Positions 24,768 to 34,739 of a stretch of DNA of 52,188 nt are shown piece by piece. The notes beneath the pieces were generated by a model. That model had not been told where the DNA came from. It saw only the letters and a list, made by a program, of their open reading frames with translations, and ran no database searches. The DNA comes from JBEGHD01 sp049334165 (GTDB lineage: Bacteria > Bacteroidota > Bacteroidia > Flavobacteriales_D > Sanyastnellaceae). The stretch lies in assembly GCA_049334165.1 (NCBI GenBank), contig JBEGHD010000019.1, one strand, 5' to 3'. Each line of letters starts with the position of its first letter. Position 1 is the first letter of the stretch. A program made the position numbers and the translations under genes.

Positions 24768-25841
24768 TTAGGATCGCGATTTCGACCGTGGTTTTTCCTG
24801 AGGCTCCAGTGGGTTTGCGCTAATTTCTTTATACGTCTGTCTGTTGCGGTAAATATCGCATGCCACAAAGATCGCCTGTCTCATCGAACCTTCAGAAGCC
24901 AGATTCTTGCCGGCAATTTCGTAAGCCGTTCCGTGATCGGGCGATGTCCTCACAATTGGGAGTCCTGCTGTGAAATTCACTCCGTCTTCAAAGGCGATTG
25001 TTTTGAAAGGAATCAATCCCTGATCGTGGTACATGGCAAGCACGCCATCAAATTTTTTGTAGCTGGCTGTTCCAAAGAAACCATCAGCTCCATAAGGACC
25101 GAAGGCATAGATTCCTTCTTCTTTGACTTCGCGAATGGCCGGAGTGATAATCTCTTTTTCTTCTGTGCCCAGCAAGCCGTTGTCACCGGCATGTGGATTA
25201 AGGCCGAGCACTGCTATCTTAGGTGAAGGCACGCCAAAGTCTTTGATCAGGCTTTCGTTCATCAGGCGCAATTTTTTCACGATGCCGTCCTTGTCCAAAA
25301 CCGAAGCCACATCTTTGAGCGGGATGTGTCCGGTAGCCACTCCGACCCTCAGATCTTCAGCAACCAAAAACATGAGACTCTCTTCCACGTTGCTCATTTT
25401 TGCTAAAAACTCGGTGTGCCCCGGAAATTCAAAATCTTTGCTCTGAATGTTGTCTTTGTCGATAGGCGCAGTTATGAGCACATCAATTTTGTTCGCTGCC
25501 AAATCGGTGACTGCCGCATCGAGAGATTTAAATGAAAAGATCCCGGTTTCCTTCGAAGGTTTACCCAAATCCACTTTCACCTCTTCTTCCCACACATTAA
25601 TCATGTTGGCCTTTTTGGATCGCGCCTCGTCCGCTTCTTTGACACCGTGAAAGCTAAAATCTTCAATCCCAAGAGCCTTGCGATGAACCTTCGCCACCTC
25701 GGAATTTCCGTAGACTATCGGCACAATATCTTCCATCATCCGATTGTCCTGAAAGGTTTTCATGATCACCTCCAGCCCGATTCCGTTAATCTCGCCTACC
25801 GTGATTCCAACTCTGATTTTAGATTTATCTTTCTTGCTCAT
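24768..25841 (-). CDS. pdxA: 4-hydroxythreonine-4-phosphate dehydrogenase
   Basis: A 357-residue enzyme of pyridoxal-5-phosphate synthesis that oxidises 4-phospho-hydroxy-threonine with NAD(P). The N-terminus VGITVGEINGIGLEV is the PdxA opening (usually GDPxGIGxE; here GEINGIGLE). Metal-binding His residues lie in FPGHTEFLAK, LAMYHDQGLIPFK and TSPDHGTAYEIAGK. The last 20 residues are a basic extension. It is monocistronic, followed by the DUF177 promoter. The altered GEIN in place of GDPx is common in Bacteroidota as I recall. Confidence 0.93.
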   Translation of the reverse strand: MSKKDKSKIRVGITVGEINGIGLEVIMKTFQDNRMMEDIVPIVYGNSEVAKVHRKALGIEDFSFHGVKEADEARSKKANMINVWEEEVKVDLGKPSKETGIFSFKSLDAAVTDLAANKIDVLITAPIDKDNIQSKDFEFPGHTEFLAKMSNVEESLMFLVAEDLRVGVATGHIPLKDVASVLDKDGIVKKLRLMNESLIKDFGVPSPKIAVLGLNPHAGDNGLLGTEEKEIITPAIREVKEEGIYAFGPYGADGFFGTASYKKFDGVLAMYHDQGLIPFKTIAFEDGVNFTAGLPIVRTSPDHGTAYEIAGKNLASEGSMRQAIFVACDIYRNRQTYKEISANPLEPQEKPRSKSRS

Positions 25842-26253
25842 TTCGTTCAGTTTTTAGTCTGATCGAGGGTCTTTTTGTAAATAGCTCTGTTGCAATTTGA
25901 AGACTTCACGACTGACTGCGAATTTAGGAATGCTCAGTGAATCTGTAACCAGAGATCCAAATTGTTGCAAACTTTAATGCTGATCGAAAACCTCAGAGAA
26001 GTAAAGATTGCCAAACCTGACGAGGGTTCTACCATTGGAGTTTGTATTATTTTGGACAACTTGCTACTGTTCAACTTAGTCAAGTTAAATGCAAAAACAA
26101 TTGGATAGCCCGCGCAGTTTTAGTTTGACGTCAACTCCTCTAAACGGAGTGATTAAAAGGCTACTGGAAAGAATATATTTGACAAATATTTGTTGGTTTT
26201 AGGATGTTAAGCTTTTCTGATTGCCTAACTTAGAAGACCCGATAAAAGATTAG
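25842..26253. other. gene-free interval between pdxA and the T9SS adhesin gene
   Basis: A divergent intergenic region of 412 bp with no plausible ORF or RNA gene. A perfect -7 box, TATATTTG (26174-26181), points to the plus-strand gene and leaves a leader of about 65 nt. Two perfect palindromes, TTGACGTCAA (26126-26135) and ACAAATATTTGT (26182-26193), the latter just after the -7 box, could be regulator sites. The pdxA promoter should be in the left half but no good match is seen. Confidence 0.5.
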
Positions 26254-28914
26254 ATGCTAAAAAAGTACCACATACTCCTCTTCCTCTTTCTAATGATGAG
26301 TTCCGCTTTGTTTGCAACCCACAACAGAGCGGGTGAGATCACCTACAGACACATAGGAGGAAATCTTTTTGAAGTCACCATCACGACCTGCACAAAAAGT
26401 TCAGTGTTGGCAGATCGACCCTGGCTTCAAATCAACTGGGGTGACATGCCATCTGGTGCAGAACTCGACAGCATTCGAAGAGATACGATTATTTTCTTGC
26501 CAGAGATAGACTCACAAATAAATATTTACACAACCACACACACTTACCCTGGTCCGGGCAATTACTGGCTCACAGTCGAAGATCAAAATAGAAATGGAGG
26601 TGTGCTGAATATTCCCGGATCGGTCAACGTGCCTTTCTTTATTCAAACACTTTTGGTAATCCACCCTCAGGCAGGGTTTAACAATTCTGTACAGCTGCTA
26701 AATCCTGCAAAGGCTGAAGCTTGCATCCAACAACCCTGGTACTACAACAACGGAGCGTACGATCCCGATGGAGACGAACTCGTGTACAGTCTGGTTGAAT
26801 GTAGGGGTCTCAATGGCGATCCCATTCCGGGTTATGAGTTCCCTGAAGAGGTCTCCGGGGCAAATGACATTTTCAACATAGATTCTGAAACAGGCGATAT
26901 CACATGGGACTCGCCACAGATTGCCGGTGAATACAATATTGCGGTTCTCATTGAAGAATATCGCGATGGCATTTTGATGGGCTCCGTGGTTCGCGACATG
27001 CAGCTAAACGTTTCGGTCTGCAACAATGAACCGCCAGTTGTGGAAGTGCCGGCAGACACCTGCATTAATGTTGGCGATAATCTCTCATTTACGATTTCAG
27101 CGAGCGACCCCGACAACGACCCAATCACGCTTTCGGCTATTGGTGCTCCGCTAACCGAAGTGGTAAACACCGGATCTTTCAATCCAAACAATGGATTCTT
27201 TTCGTGGACCCCTGGTTGTGAGGAAATAAGAAATGCTCCCTATCAAATGCTTTTCAAAGCAGAAGACAGCGGCAATCAGGTTCCGCTTACGGGAATTGCC
27301 AGTATGAATATCCGTGTGGCAGCACCTGCCGTTGAAAATCCGATTGCCACTGCAGACGGAAATACGATTGCTCTAGAGTGGGATCCGAATCCTTGTATCG
27401 ATGCTTTCTCTTCTGATGAACAAGAGGACATCTCCTATAAAATTTATCGAAAATTGAATGGCTCCGGTTTTGAGCCAGATCATTGTGAACTTGGAGTTCC
27501 AGAATACACTGGTTACCAACTAATCGGAACTGTGGAAGAAGCAGACAACACGAGCTTTATTGACGATGGTGTCTTCTTTGGAGGAAACTACTGCTACATG
27601 GTTGTGACCTGCTTTCCCGATGGGGCAGAGAGCTATGCTTCTGAAGAGTTTTGTGCTGAGATCATCAAGGACATTCCGGTGATGACCAACGTGAGCGTGA
27701 ACAACACCGACAATGAAAACGGTGAGATTTACGTAGCCTGGTCACCTCCTACAGAGATCGATACTATTTCGTTTGCAGCGCCTTATGAATACCGACTTTA
27801 CTGGGGAACCACCTTTGAAGGTGCGGATGAACTGATCTACTCATCAGGACCCAATGATGTCTACTTCAACGGTGACACGACTTTTGTGCATGGCGGAATT
27901 GATACGCAGAGTACCGCTCACGTCTATCGAGTGGAACTTTATTCTGAAGGGGAACTGGTTGAATCTTCTTCCGAAGCTTCTTCGGTGTTTATCAATCTTG
28001 TGCCCAACGACAACCAACTGACGATAGAGGTTTCGGACCTCACTCCCTGGATCAACAGCTCTTACGAGTTTTATCGATACAACGATGATTCTGATGAGTT
28101 TGAGTTTATCGCTGAAACCAATGAGCCGTTCTACACCGACACAAACCTCAACAACAATCAGGAGTATTGCTACGTGGTTAGAACCATAGGCTCTTACGGT
28201 GTTCCTTTTGTGATTGACCCGATTGAAAACTGGTCGCAAGAGCGCTGCGCCATTCCAATAGATCTCACTCCACCCTGCCCTCCTCAAATCACGGTAGATG
28301 CTGATTGCGATGCCGAGGCAACTTACCTCTCATGGACCAATCCAAATTTGATTTGTCCTGAAACCGATGACGTGATGGAGTACGCGTTGTACTACAAGCC
28401 ATTTTTGGACAGCGAATTTCAGCTGCTGGAAACATTCGATTCGGCCAACCAAACCGATTTTGTCTTCAGTCTGGAAAACACCATTGCCGGTTGCTTTGCG
28501 GTCACAGCACTCGACTCGCTGATGCCCGGCCCAGATGGAGAGCTTACGCAAAATGAAAGTGAATTCAGCAACATCGTTTGTGCTGATAACTGTCCGGCTT
28601 ACTTCCTCCCGAATATTTTCACGCCCAACAACGATGGGGCTAACGACTTGTTTGTGCCATTCCCATATCGCTACGTTGAAAGCGTGAACTGCATCATTTA
28701 CAACCGTTGGGGAAATCCGGTTTTCAAAACGACCAATCCCGATATCAACTGGAATGGCGTCAATCAGGACACTGGAGAAATGTGCACAGACGGAACTTAC
28801 TATTATGTCGTGAAGGTGAACACAATTCGTCTCGAAGGAATTGTGACGGTGGATGTCACTGGAACTGTTACGATCAAAGGCGCTTCCGACAGCAACAAAA
28901 ATGTCAATCAGTAA
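26254..28914 (+). CDS. large secreted protein with T9SS type-B sorting domain
   Basis: An 886-residue surface protein. A signal peptide (about 1-21, ending SALFA) leads into ATHNRAGEITYRHIGGNLFEV, an opening shared by many Bacteroidota gliding-associated proteins. Cadherin-like or PKD-like segments (about 160-360; for example DPDGDELVYSLVE, ASDPDNDPITL) and fibronectin-III-like segments (about 365-770, SYKIYRKLNG-type strands) follow. The last ~100 residues are the type-B C-terminal domain: LPNIFTPNNDGANDLFVPF, CIIYNRWGNPVF and DGTYYYVVKV. It should be exported by T9SS and attached to the cell surface, probably as an adhesin. It is followed by ribE after 5 nt. Confidence 0.87.
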   Translation: MLKKYHILLFLFLMMSSALFATHNRAGEITYRHIGGNLFEVTITTCTKSSVLADRPWLQINWGDMPSGAELDSIRRDTIIFLPEIDSQINIYTTTHTYPGPGNYWLTVEDQNRNGGVLNIPGSVNVPFFIQTLLVIHPQAGFNNSVQLLNPAKAEACIQQPWYYNNGAYDPDGDELVYSLVECRGLNGDPIPGYEFPEEVSGANDIFNIDSETGDITWDSPQIAGEYNIAVLIEEYRDGILMGSVVRDMQLNVSVCNNEPPVVEVPADTCINVGDNLSFTISASDPDNDPITLSAIGAPLTEVVNTGSFNPNNGFFSWTPGCEEIRNAPYQMLFKAEDSGNQVPLTGIASMNIRVAAPAVENPIATADGNTIALEWDPNPCIDAFSSDEQEDISYKIYRKLNGSGFEPDHCELGVPEYTGYQLIGTVEEADNTSFIDDGVFFGGNYCYMVVTCFPDGAESYASEEFCAEIIKDIPVMTNVSVNNTDNENGEIYVAWSPPTEIDTISFAAPYEYRLYWGTTFEGADELIYSSGPNDVYFNGDTTFVHGGIDTQSTAHVYRVELYSEGELVESSSEASSVFINLVPNDNQLTIEVSDLTPWINSSYEFYRYNDDSDEFEFIAETNEPFYTDTNLNNNQEYCYVVRTIGSYGVPFVIDPIENWSQERCAIPIDLTPPCPPQITVDADCDAEATYLSWTNPNLICPETDDVMEYALYYKPFLDSEFQLLETFDSANQTDFVFSLENTIAGCFAVTALDSLMPGPDGELTQNESEFSNIVCADNCPAYFLPNIFTPNNDGANDLFVPFPYRYVESVNCIIYNRWGNPVFKTTNPDINWNGVNQDTGEMCTDGTYYYVVKVNTIRLEGIVTVDVTGTVTIKGASDSNKNVNQ

Positions 28915-28919
28915 AAAGA

Positions 28920-29531
28920 ATGTTTACAGGAATTGTAGAAGCTCTGGGGAAAGTTGAGAAGCTCAAAAAAGATGGCGGCAACCTGGACATCACGTTGTCT
29001 TGCCCTTTCACCGAAGAATTAAAAATTGATCAGAGCGTGGCTCACAACGGGGTTTGTCTCACAGTGGTTTCAATCGATTCGGATCAAACTTACACGGTGA
29101 CAGCCATTCGCGAAACGCTCAATAAATCAAATCTGGGGGAAGTTAGCACGGGCGATCTGGTAAATCTTGAACGCTGTATGAAGCTTGGCGACAGACTTGA
29201 CGGGCACATGGTACAAGGACACGTTGACCAAACGGGAACGGTTAAGTCTATCGAAGAGGAAGATGGTAGCTGGCGATTTACAATTAAGTATTCACCTCAA
29301 CACGCTGGCAATGTCACTGTAGAAAAAGGCTCGGTCACCATTAATGGGACAAGCCTCACAGTGGTCGATTCAAAACCGGATGAGTTCAGTGTGGCGATCA
29401 TTCCCTACACTTATAATCACACCAATTTTCACAAGCTATCAGTAGGTGACACTGTGAATCTGGAGTTTGATGTGATTGGAAAGTACGTGGCGCGAATGGC
29501 CCAAATCAACTTGCAGGAGCAAGCTAGTTAG
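28920..29531 (+). CDS. ribE: riboflavin synthase, alpha subunit
   Basis: A 203-residue enzyme that dismutates two 6,7-dimethyl-8-ribityllumazine molecules to riboflavin. The start MFTGIVEALGKV is diagnostic; an in-frame GTG-type start at 28707 lies inside the preceding gene and is rejected. Two tandem lumazine-binding repeats are visible, the second opening at LDGHMVQGHVDQTGTV, with the repeat signatures NGVCLTV and NGTSLTV. It lies 5 nt after the T9SS adhesin gene and its stop overlaps that of lptB on the other strand. No FMN riboswitch is seen ahead of it. Confidence 0.95.
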   Translation: MFTGIVEALGKVEKLKKDGGNLDITLSCPFTEELKIDQSVAHNGVCLTVVSIDSDQTYTVTAIRETLNKSNLGEVSTGDLVNLERCMKLGDRLDGHMVQGHVDQTGTVKSIEEEDGSWRFTIKYSPQHAGNVTVEKGSVTINGTSLTVVDSKPDEFSVAIIPYTYNHTNFHKLSVGDTVNLEFDVIGKYVARMAQINLQEQAS

Positions 29532-30259
29532 CGTTTCCTTCTAAGCTCAAAATTTTGACCCAGGTAGACTCTTCTCACTTCGGGATCTTCGGCCAGTTCT
29601 TCTGCACTTCCGGAGCGCAAAATATTTCCTTCGAAAAGTAAGTAGGCCCGGTCGGTAATCGACAGTGTTTCCTGCACGTTGTGGTCGGTAATCAGAATTC
29701 CGATGTTTCTGTCTTTGAGTTGGGCAACGATCCGCTGAATGTCTTCCACAGCAATGGGATCCACACCCGCGAAAGGCTCGTCCAACAAAATAAACTTTGG
29801 GTCTGTGGCCAGAGCTCTGGCGATTTCTGTTCTTCTTCTCTCCCCTCCCGAAAGAAGGTTACCATTGCTTTTGCGGACGTGGTGAAGACTGAATTCGTCA
29901 AGCAGCGTTTCGAGCTTTTCCTTCTGTTCCTTTTTGGAAAGACTGGTCATCTCAAGGACTGCTTTAATGTTGTCCTCTACACTGAGCTTTCTAAAAACCG
30001 AAGCCTCTTGAGGTAAGTAGCCTATTCCCATCTGAGCCCTTTTGTACATGGCCATATCCGTGATATCCTTATCGTCCAGAAAAACGCGACCTTCGTAGGG
30101 TTTCACCAGGCCAACGATCATGTAAAAGGAGGTCGTTTTACCAGCTCCGTTGGGCCCGAGCAAACCGACAATTTCACCCTGCTCCACCTTTACCGAAACG
30201 CCTTTAACTACTGTTCGCTTCTTGTATTTCTTAACGATATTTTCGGCTCTCAGCTCCAT
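29528..30259 (-). CDS. lptB: LPS export ABC transporter ATPase
   Basis: A 243-residue ATP-binding subunit that powers LPS extraction from the inner membrane with LptF/G and LptC. Walker A GPNGAGKTT is at 35-43, the Q-loop in YLPQEASVF, the signature LSGGERRR from residue 136, Walker B FILLDEPFAGVDP at about 157-168, and the switch His in ILITDHNVQETL. The sequence from PQEASVF to GVDPIAVEDIQ is specific to LptB. The C-terminus NFELRRKR is basic. It is downstream (5 nt) of the DUF5686 gene, which may also be an envelope component. Confidence 0.95.
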   Translation of the reverse strand: MELRAENIVKKYKKRTVVKGVSVKVEQGEIVGLLGPNGAGKTTSFYMIVGLVKPYEGRVFLDDKDITDMAMYKRAQMGIGYLPQEASVFRKLSVEDNIKAVLEMTSLSKKEQKEKLETLLDEFSLHHVRKSNGNLLSGGERRRTEIARALATDPKFILLDEPFAGVDPIAVEDIQRIVAQLKDRNIGILITDHNVQETLSITDRAYLLFEGNILRSGSAEELAEDPEVRRVYLGQNFELRRKR

Positions 30260-30264
30260 GTTTC

Positions 30265-32733
30265 TTAAAAATCAATTTGCAATTTAGCCCGGATTCCGAA
30301 TCTTACAATGTCATCGTGATCGAGATAACTCAATCTGTAAAGAAAGTCTATCCGCAGTACTTTCAAAATATTCTCCACTCCAACAGCTGCTTCCACAAAC
30401 GGCTTTGACAGAGTGTAGGTGTTTGCCGGTAGCACCATTTCCTCGAGGTTTTCTTCGTCAAAATCTCCGATAACAGCTCGGGCCGAAACAACCTCTCTCC
30501 ACTTTAATCTGCGTACAAGAGGAATTTTATTGAGGAACAACCCCTCGAGGTGATAAGTGGCAAAAGCACTGGCGTAGCGATCGCTCACGAACTCAAAGAA
30601 GTTCATGGTGTTGAATGCGCTTTCATCGTAGAAGAAAGTCTCGTTCCCCTGGTGAAGTACCAAAAGCGGGAATGGCAGTTTGCCCCAAACTTTTCCAGCT
30701 TCCAGCTGAAGCTTTAAGTAGCCCAAAGGACCAAATCGAATTTTGTCGGAAACTGTTCCTCTCAGCTTGTGATATTCATAATCGCTGCCCAGCACATCAG
30801 GCATTCCATAAGAATACTGAAATTCTAAAACAGGATATTTAGTCCCCAGGCTCACTCGCTCGAATTCACCGGAAACAAATTTCTCTTTGTAAGCAAAGCG
30901 CGTGTAGAGCGACACTTCGGAAGTTGTCAACTGGGGCACATCGGTAATCTCACCTTCAGCATTGTACCTTCGATAAAGAAGAGTTCCCAGCGGTCTCATA
31001 ATTCTGTGCTGGAAGATTATTTTATTGGAGAGACCGTAAAACCATTCTCTTTCGTAGAACAGTTCATACTCTTCAAGGTTAGTGAGTTTTGTAGCAGGAT
31101 TTCTCCGAAAAACAGAACTCAACACGTTGCCCTGCTGAAAAGCATTCTGACCTTGCCCGAGCTGCTCCACGTCCTTCCGTGCCTGAACAGAAACTAACTG
31201 GCGAGGCTTTTTGGAAAGCATGTACAGGAAACCTCCTCCGTACTTGAATCTTTCGTCTTTCAGACCGTAAGCTCCGTAGGCGTTAATCATCAGTCGGGTA
31301 CTGAACTTGTTGCTGGTACGGCCTCCGAATCTAAATCGATTTCCTTCGATTGGGTTAAAACTGTACAACGTATAATAAGGCCCGATTTCGAACAACCCGA
31401 CTTCCTTGTAACCAGTAACAAAAAGCGTGATGAGATCCGCAATAGTTTTAAACTGAGGAACTGTTTTCATGGTGTCTACCATAGCGTAGACCTCCTTCTC
31501 ACTTTCAGAAAGCTTTTCGTGCCGCTTTTCCTCCCAAAATTCTTCGTCCTTTTCATTCGCATCATCCGCCACTACAACGTCCGTGAGTCCTTTATAAAAC
31601 TCGGGGTCGCGGGGCTCGTTAATCGTGAAATCGCGGTAGGTTGTGGTCTTGCGACCGTAAAATCCCATTGTCTTTTCAGCGAGGTTGAAATCCACCAGAA
31701 GGTGATCCTTCTTCAACATCCACACTTCGTCTTCCACTTCTTCGTACTGCTGACGAACTTTAAAACCATTGATAAAGTTGATGTTGGCATTTTCCGCAAT
31801 CTGCGCTTCCACGTCTTTTATTGCGTAGGTCGTGTCATTCACCCAAAACTCTCCGGTGAAGACTGGCTCCTGAATTCGCTTGGGCTCAAACTCGATCAGA
31901 TAGCACCATTTGTCATCGATAAAAGCGGAATCCTGCAAAGTGTATTCATAAAAGGTAAAGGCATAGCTGGAAATGGGACTCACGAAACTCTTGCCAAAAA
32001 CGATGATATTGTTTTCGTAAATATTGACATTCTGGTACATGTCGCCCAAAAACTGCGAAACGCTGTTGTTTTCAATTCCCGAAACCTTAGTCCCGTGAAT
32101 CACCTCCTTTTCAGTTTTTGGACTTCTGCGGTAGTAGAAATTGGAGATGGTCTCAGTCATGAAAATAGGCAGGTAGGCCTTTTCTTCGGTCGTGTCGATG
32201 TTGTTGAACACAAAGTCGAAGGGCTTGAAGATCTTGCGGTTTTGAAACTCTTCGGTAATGTTGTTCAAATCAAACTCCACTTTATTGTAGAGCTCGTATT
32301 CGTAGGCATCGAGTTTCTCGCGGTTGTTAATATCGCGGTTATCAACTATTCGCCTGACGATTCTGTCGGCAGGGTTTTCCTTTTCCGATCCATCTACCAC
32401 CGCTTCCTGGAGGCTCACACTACCGCTCGATAGCTCGAAGTTGATCACTTGCTCTTTGTCCATTTCAACAGGCAGAGTCTGCGGCTTGTAACCGATAAAA
32501 GACGCTATCAGAGAGTCGCTTGCGTAGTAGGTTTCCATTCGGTAATTCCCATCCAGGTCGGTGGTAGTACCAGTTTTGGTACCCTGAAAACGAACATTCA
32601 CAAAAGGAAGAGGAGCTCCGGATTCTTTGTCTTTGACCACACCAGAGACCACCGTTTTCTGAGCACTCACATCGAGGCAGAAAAGGCTCGTGAAAAGCAC
32701 AAGCAAAAGGTATATAGGGTAGCGTTTTTCCAT
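30265..32733 (-). CDS. DUF5686 protein with carboxypeptidase-regulatory-like domain
   Basis: An 822-residue outer-membrane protein. A signal peptide (about 1-25, ending DVSAQ) precedes a CarboxypepD_reg-like beta-sandwich (about 30-112: VVSGVVKDKESGAPLPFVNV, TTTDLDGNYRM). The DUF5686 region fills the rest. The C-terminal 350 residues alternate as beta-strands and end in RAKLQIDF with a terminal Phe, as in barrels inserted by Bam. Function is not established; the family is widespread in Bacteroidota, and its place directly before lptB suggests a link to envelope or LPS biogenesis. The 116-bp upstream gap contains only a poor -7 match. Confidence 0.85.
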   Translation of the reverse strand: MEKRYPIYLLLVLFTSLFCLDVSAQKTVVSGVVKDKESGAPLPFVNVRFQGTKTGTTTDLDGNYRMETYYASDSLIASFIGYKPQTLPVEMDKEQVINFELSSGSVSLQEAVVDGSEKENPADRIVRRIVDNRDINNREKLDAYEYELYNKVEFDLNNITEEFQNRKIFKPFDFVFNNIDTTEEKAYLPIFMTETISNFYYRRSPKTEKEVIHGTKVSGIENNSVSQFLGDMYQNVNIYENNIIVFGKSFVSPISSYAFTFYEYTLQDSAFIDDKWCYLIEFEPKRIQEPVFTGEFWVNDTTYAIKDVEAQIAENANINFINGFKVRQQYEEVEDEVWMLKKDHLLVDFNLAEKTMGFYGRKTTTYRDFTINEPRDPEFYKGLTDVVVADDANEKDEEFWEEKRHEKLSESEKEVYAMVDTMKTVPQFKTIADLITLFVTGYKEVGLFEIGPYYTLYSFNPIEGNRFRFGGRTSNKFSTRLMINAYGAYGLKDERFKYGGGFLYMLSKKPRQLVSVQARKDVEQLGQGQNAFQQGNVLSSVFRRNPATKLTNLEEYELFYEREWFYGLSNKIIFQHRIMRPLGTLLYRRYNAEGEITDVPQLTTSEVSLYTRFAYKEKFVSGEFERVSLGTKYPVLEFQYSYGMPDVLGSDYEYHKLRGTVSDKIRFGPLGYLKLQLEAGKVWGKLPFPLLVLHQGNETFFYDESAFNTMNFFEFVSDRYASAFATYHLEGLFLNKIPLVRRLKWREVVSARAVIGDFDEENLEEMVLPANTYTLSKPFVEAAVGVENILKVLRIDFLYRLSYLDHDDIVRFGIRAKLQIDF

Positions 32734-32849
32734 TGCTCGCCAGGAGTGTGAATCAGAGTACGAATAAACGGAAGATAAGGATATATTCCGCGGTTTTTAA
32801 TGACTAAAAATCAACGCAAAAAATTGGAAAGTCTTTTATTCCTGTTCTA

Positions 32850-33671
32850 TTAATCCTCGAGATTAGCATCGCGCTTGCGGTTCACTCTTCGAGAAATCAC
32901 GATGCTGACCTGGTAGAGCAAAAACACAGGGAAGGCTACCAGCAGCTGACTTGTTAAGTCTGGAGGTGTGATGATGGCCGAGAGCACGAGCACTCCAACC
33001 AGCGCATGTCTGCGATACTTGATCAAACCTTCGGGTGTCACCAGTCCGACCTTTGAAAGGAAGTAAATGACCACAGGTAATTGAAAGATGAGGCCGGAAG
33101 CAAGTGCGATACTTACGATCAGCTTCATGTATGAATTGAGTCGAATCGTGTTGTCCACTTCGCCCACACCTACCTGGTAATTGCCAAGAAACTGCAGAGA
33201 AAGAGGAGAGATAATATAGTAACCAAAAAGTACTCCACCGAAAAAAAGCAGACCTACAAAGAAGTTAATCCCACGAACCGATTTCAACTCGCTCTTACGA
33301 AGTCCCGGTTTCACAAAAGCCCAAATCTGGTAAAAAATAAACGGAAACGCCACAACGATACCGCCAACTATAGACACCAGGATGTCGGCAGTAAACTGGC
33401 CCATCACTTCGGTGTTGATCAGAATGAAACCGAATTTTTGTGCACAGAGTTTATCACCAAGGCCTATGAGATGCGAAAGATTACACCACATGTCATAGGC
33501 AATAAACCCTGGCTTGGACGGACCAAAGATTATGTTTTCGAAGACCCAGCGGCTAAAAATGAAAATAGTGGTAGCCCCCACTGCAATGGCAATAACAATA
33601 CGCACCAGTCGGAACCGGAATTCTTCCAGGTGATCGAGAAATGTCATTTCCTTTTCGTGCTCTTCGGCCAT
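32850..33671 (-). CDS. tatC: twin-arginine translocase subunit TatC
   Basis: A 273-residue inner-membrane protein with six transmembrane segments (first near 18-38, last near 225-245). Near the N-terminus, MTFLDHLEEFRFRLVR is the conserved cytoplasmic TatC motif that binds twin-arginine signals. Later come VAFPFIFYQIWAFVKPGL and FGYYIISPLSLQFL, both typical. It has an extended first periplasmic loop of about 45 residues, as in Bacteroidota. It follows kdsD by 26 nt, likely in one transcript. Confidence 0.95.
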   Translation of the reverse strand: MAEEHEKEMTFLDHLEEFRFRLVRIVIAIAVGATTIFIFSRWVFENIIFGPSKPGFIAYDMWCNLSHLIGLGDKLCAQKFGFILINTEVMGQFTADILVSIVGGIVVAFPFIFYQIWAFVKPGLRKSELKSVRGINFFVGLLFFGGVLFGYYIISPLSLQFLGNYQVGVGEVDNTIRLNSYMKLIVSIALASGLIFQLPVVIYFLSKVGLVTPEGLIKYRRHALVGVLVLSAIITPPDLTSQLLVAFPVFLLYQVSIVISRRVNRKRDANLED

Positions 33672-33697
33672 CTACGCTAGGTGATTTAAGATCGGCA

Positions 33698-34663
33698 TTA
33701 ATAAATGCCCTCTTTCAAAATATCGTGCAAATGTACAATTCCTGCGTAGGCACCGTCACGTGTCACTATCAACTGAGTGATATTGTTCGATTCCATCATT
33801 CGAAATCCGTCAACCACGAGTGTTTCCACATCCACTGATTTCGGGTTTTTCGACATAATGTCTTTGGCTGAAGTAGATTCTAATGGAGTTTTGTTTTGGA
33901 GCATTCTTCGGATGTCACCATCGGTGATCACACCTGTTAGTGCGCCACCGGCCGTAACTGCCGTGGCTCCGAGTCTTTTGGTTGATATCTCCACGATCAC
34001 CTCTTCCACGGTAGAGCTTTCTTCCACTTCTGGCTTATTTTCTTCCTGCAGCAGGTCTCCCATCTGCAGGTAGAGCCTCTTTCCAAGAGCACCTCCGGGA
34101 TGATAACGTGCAAAATCTCTTTCCGAAAAACCACGGCACTCCATCAGGCTAATCGCTACCGCATCGCCCATAGCTAGCTGAGCCGTTGTGCTTGTGGTTG
34201 GCGCGAGATTATTTGGGCAGGCCTCTTTCTCTACCGTGGTGTTGAGCACAAAGTCAGAGTGGCGAGCCAAAAAACCATTGAGATTTCCTGTCATGCCCAC
34301 AATTTTGTTACCCAGATTTTTCACCAGCGGCACCAACACCTTGATCTCCGGGGAGTTTCCACTTTTGGAAATACACAATACTATATCGTCCTTTTGGACG
34401 TTTCCCAAATCGCCATGAATAGCATCTGCGGCATGCATAAAAAGAGCCGGAGTACCGGTTGAATTGAAGGTGGCAACAAGCTTGTTTGCGATGTTGGCAC
34501 TTTTGCCAATTCCGGTAAAAACAACACGGCCCTTTGAAGCTAGAATGAGGCGGACAATTTTTTCGAATTCACCGTCAATATATTCGATCAATTTCGAAAC
34601 TGCTTCCGCTTCTAAACGTAGGGTATTCGTAGCAGAATCAGTAATATTGATTTTATTTTCCAA
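33698..34663 (-). CDS. kdsD: arabinose-5-phosphate isomerase (KpsF/GutQ family)
   Basis: A 321-residue isomerase converting ribulose-5-P to arabinose-5-P, the first step toward Kdo of LPS. The N-terminal SIS domain (about 25-180) shows VFTGIGKSANIANKLVATF and SKSGNSPEIKVL. Two CBS domains follow (about 200-320; GVITDGDIRRML, GIVHLHDILKEG). The reading frame is open upstream to 34765, but a perfect -7 box at 34740-34747 places transcription start inside that stretch. The TTG at 34663 (giving MENKINITDSA) is therefore chosen; it also gives the normal family length. It is divergent from recQ and leads the tatC gene. Confidence 0.9.
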   Translation of the reverse strand: MENKINITDSATNTLRLEAEAVSKLIEYIDGEFEKIVRLILASKGRVVFTGIGKSANIANKLVATFNSTGTPALFMHAADAIHGDLGNVQKDDIVLCISKSGNSPEIKVLVPLVKNLGNKIVGMTGNLNGFLARHSDFVLNTTVEKEACPNNLAPTTSTTAQLAMGDAVAISLMECRGFSERDFARYHPGGALGKRLYLQMGDLLQEENKPEVEESSTVEEVIVEISTKRLGATAVTAGGALTGVITDGDIRRMLQNKTPLESTSAKDIMSKNPKSVDVETLVVDGFRMMESNNITQLIVTRDGAYAGIVHLHDILKEGIY

Positions 34664-34739
34664 ACGTTCTATTTTGATAATGAAAGATGCGAAACACGAG
34701 CGCTTTCGCCCTTGGAATATTTGGTTATCTTTAACAGTG

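Noticed and set aside
28707..28919. N-terminal extension of riboflavin synthase
   Set aside because: It overlaps the T9SS sorting domain in another frame and the enzyme must start at MFTGIVE.
28900..28920. FMN riboswitch before ribE
   Set aside because: Only 5 nt separate the genes; no RFN element fits.
31519..32433. Long plus-strand open frame of about 300 codons
   Set aside because: It is antisense to the DUF5686 gene, whose signal peptide, domains and barrel end are clear; the plus-strand product is rich in Phe/Val/His without any motif.
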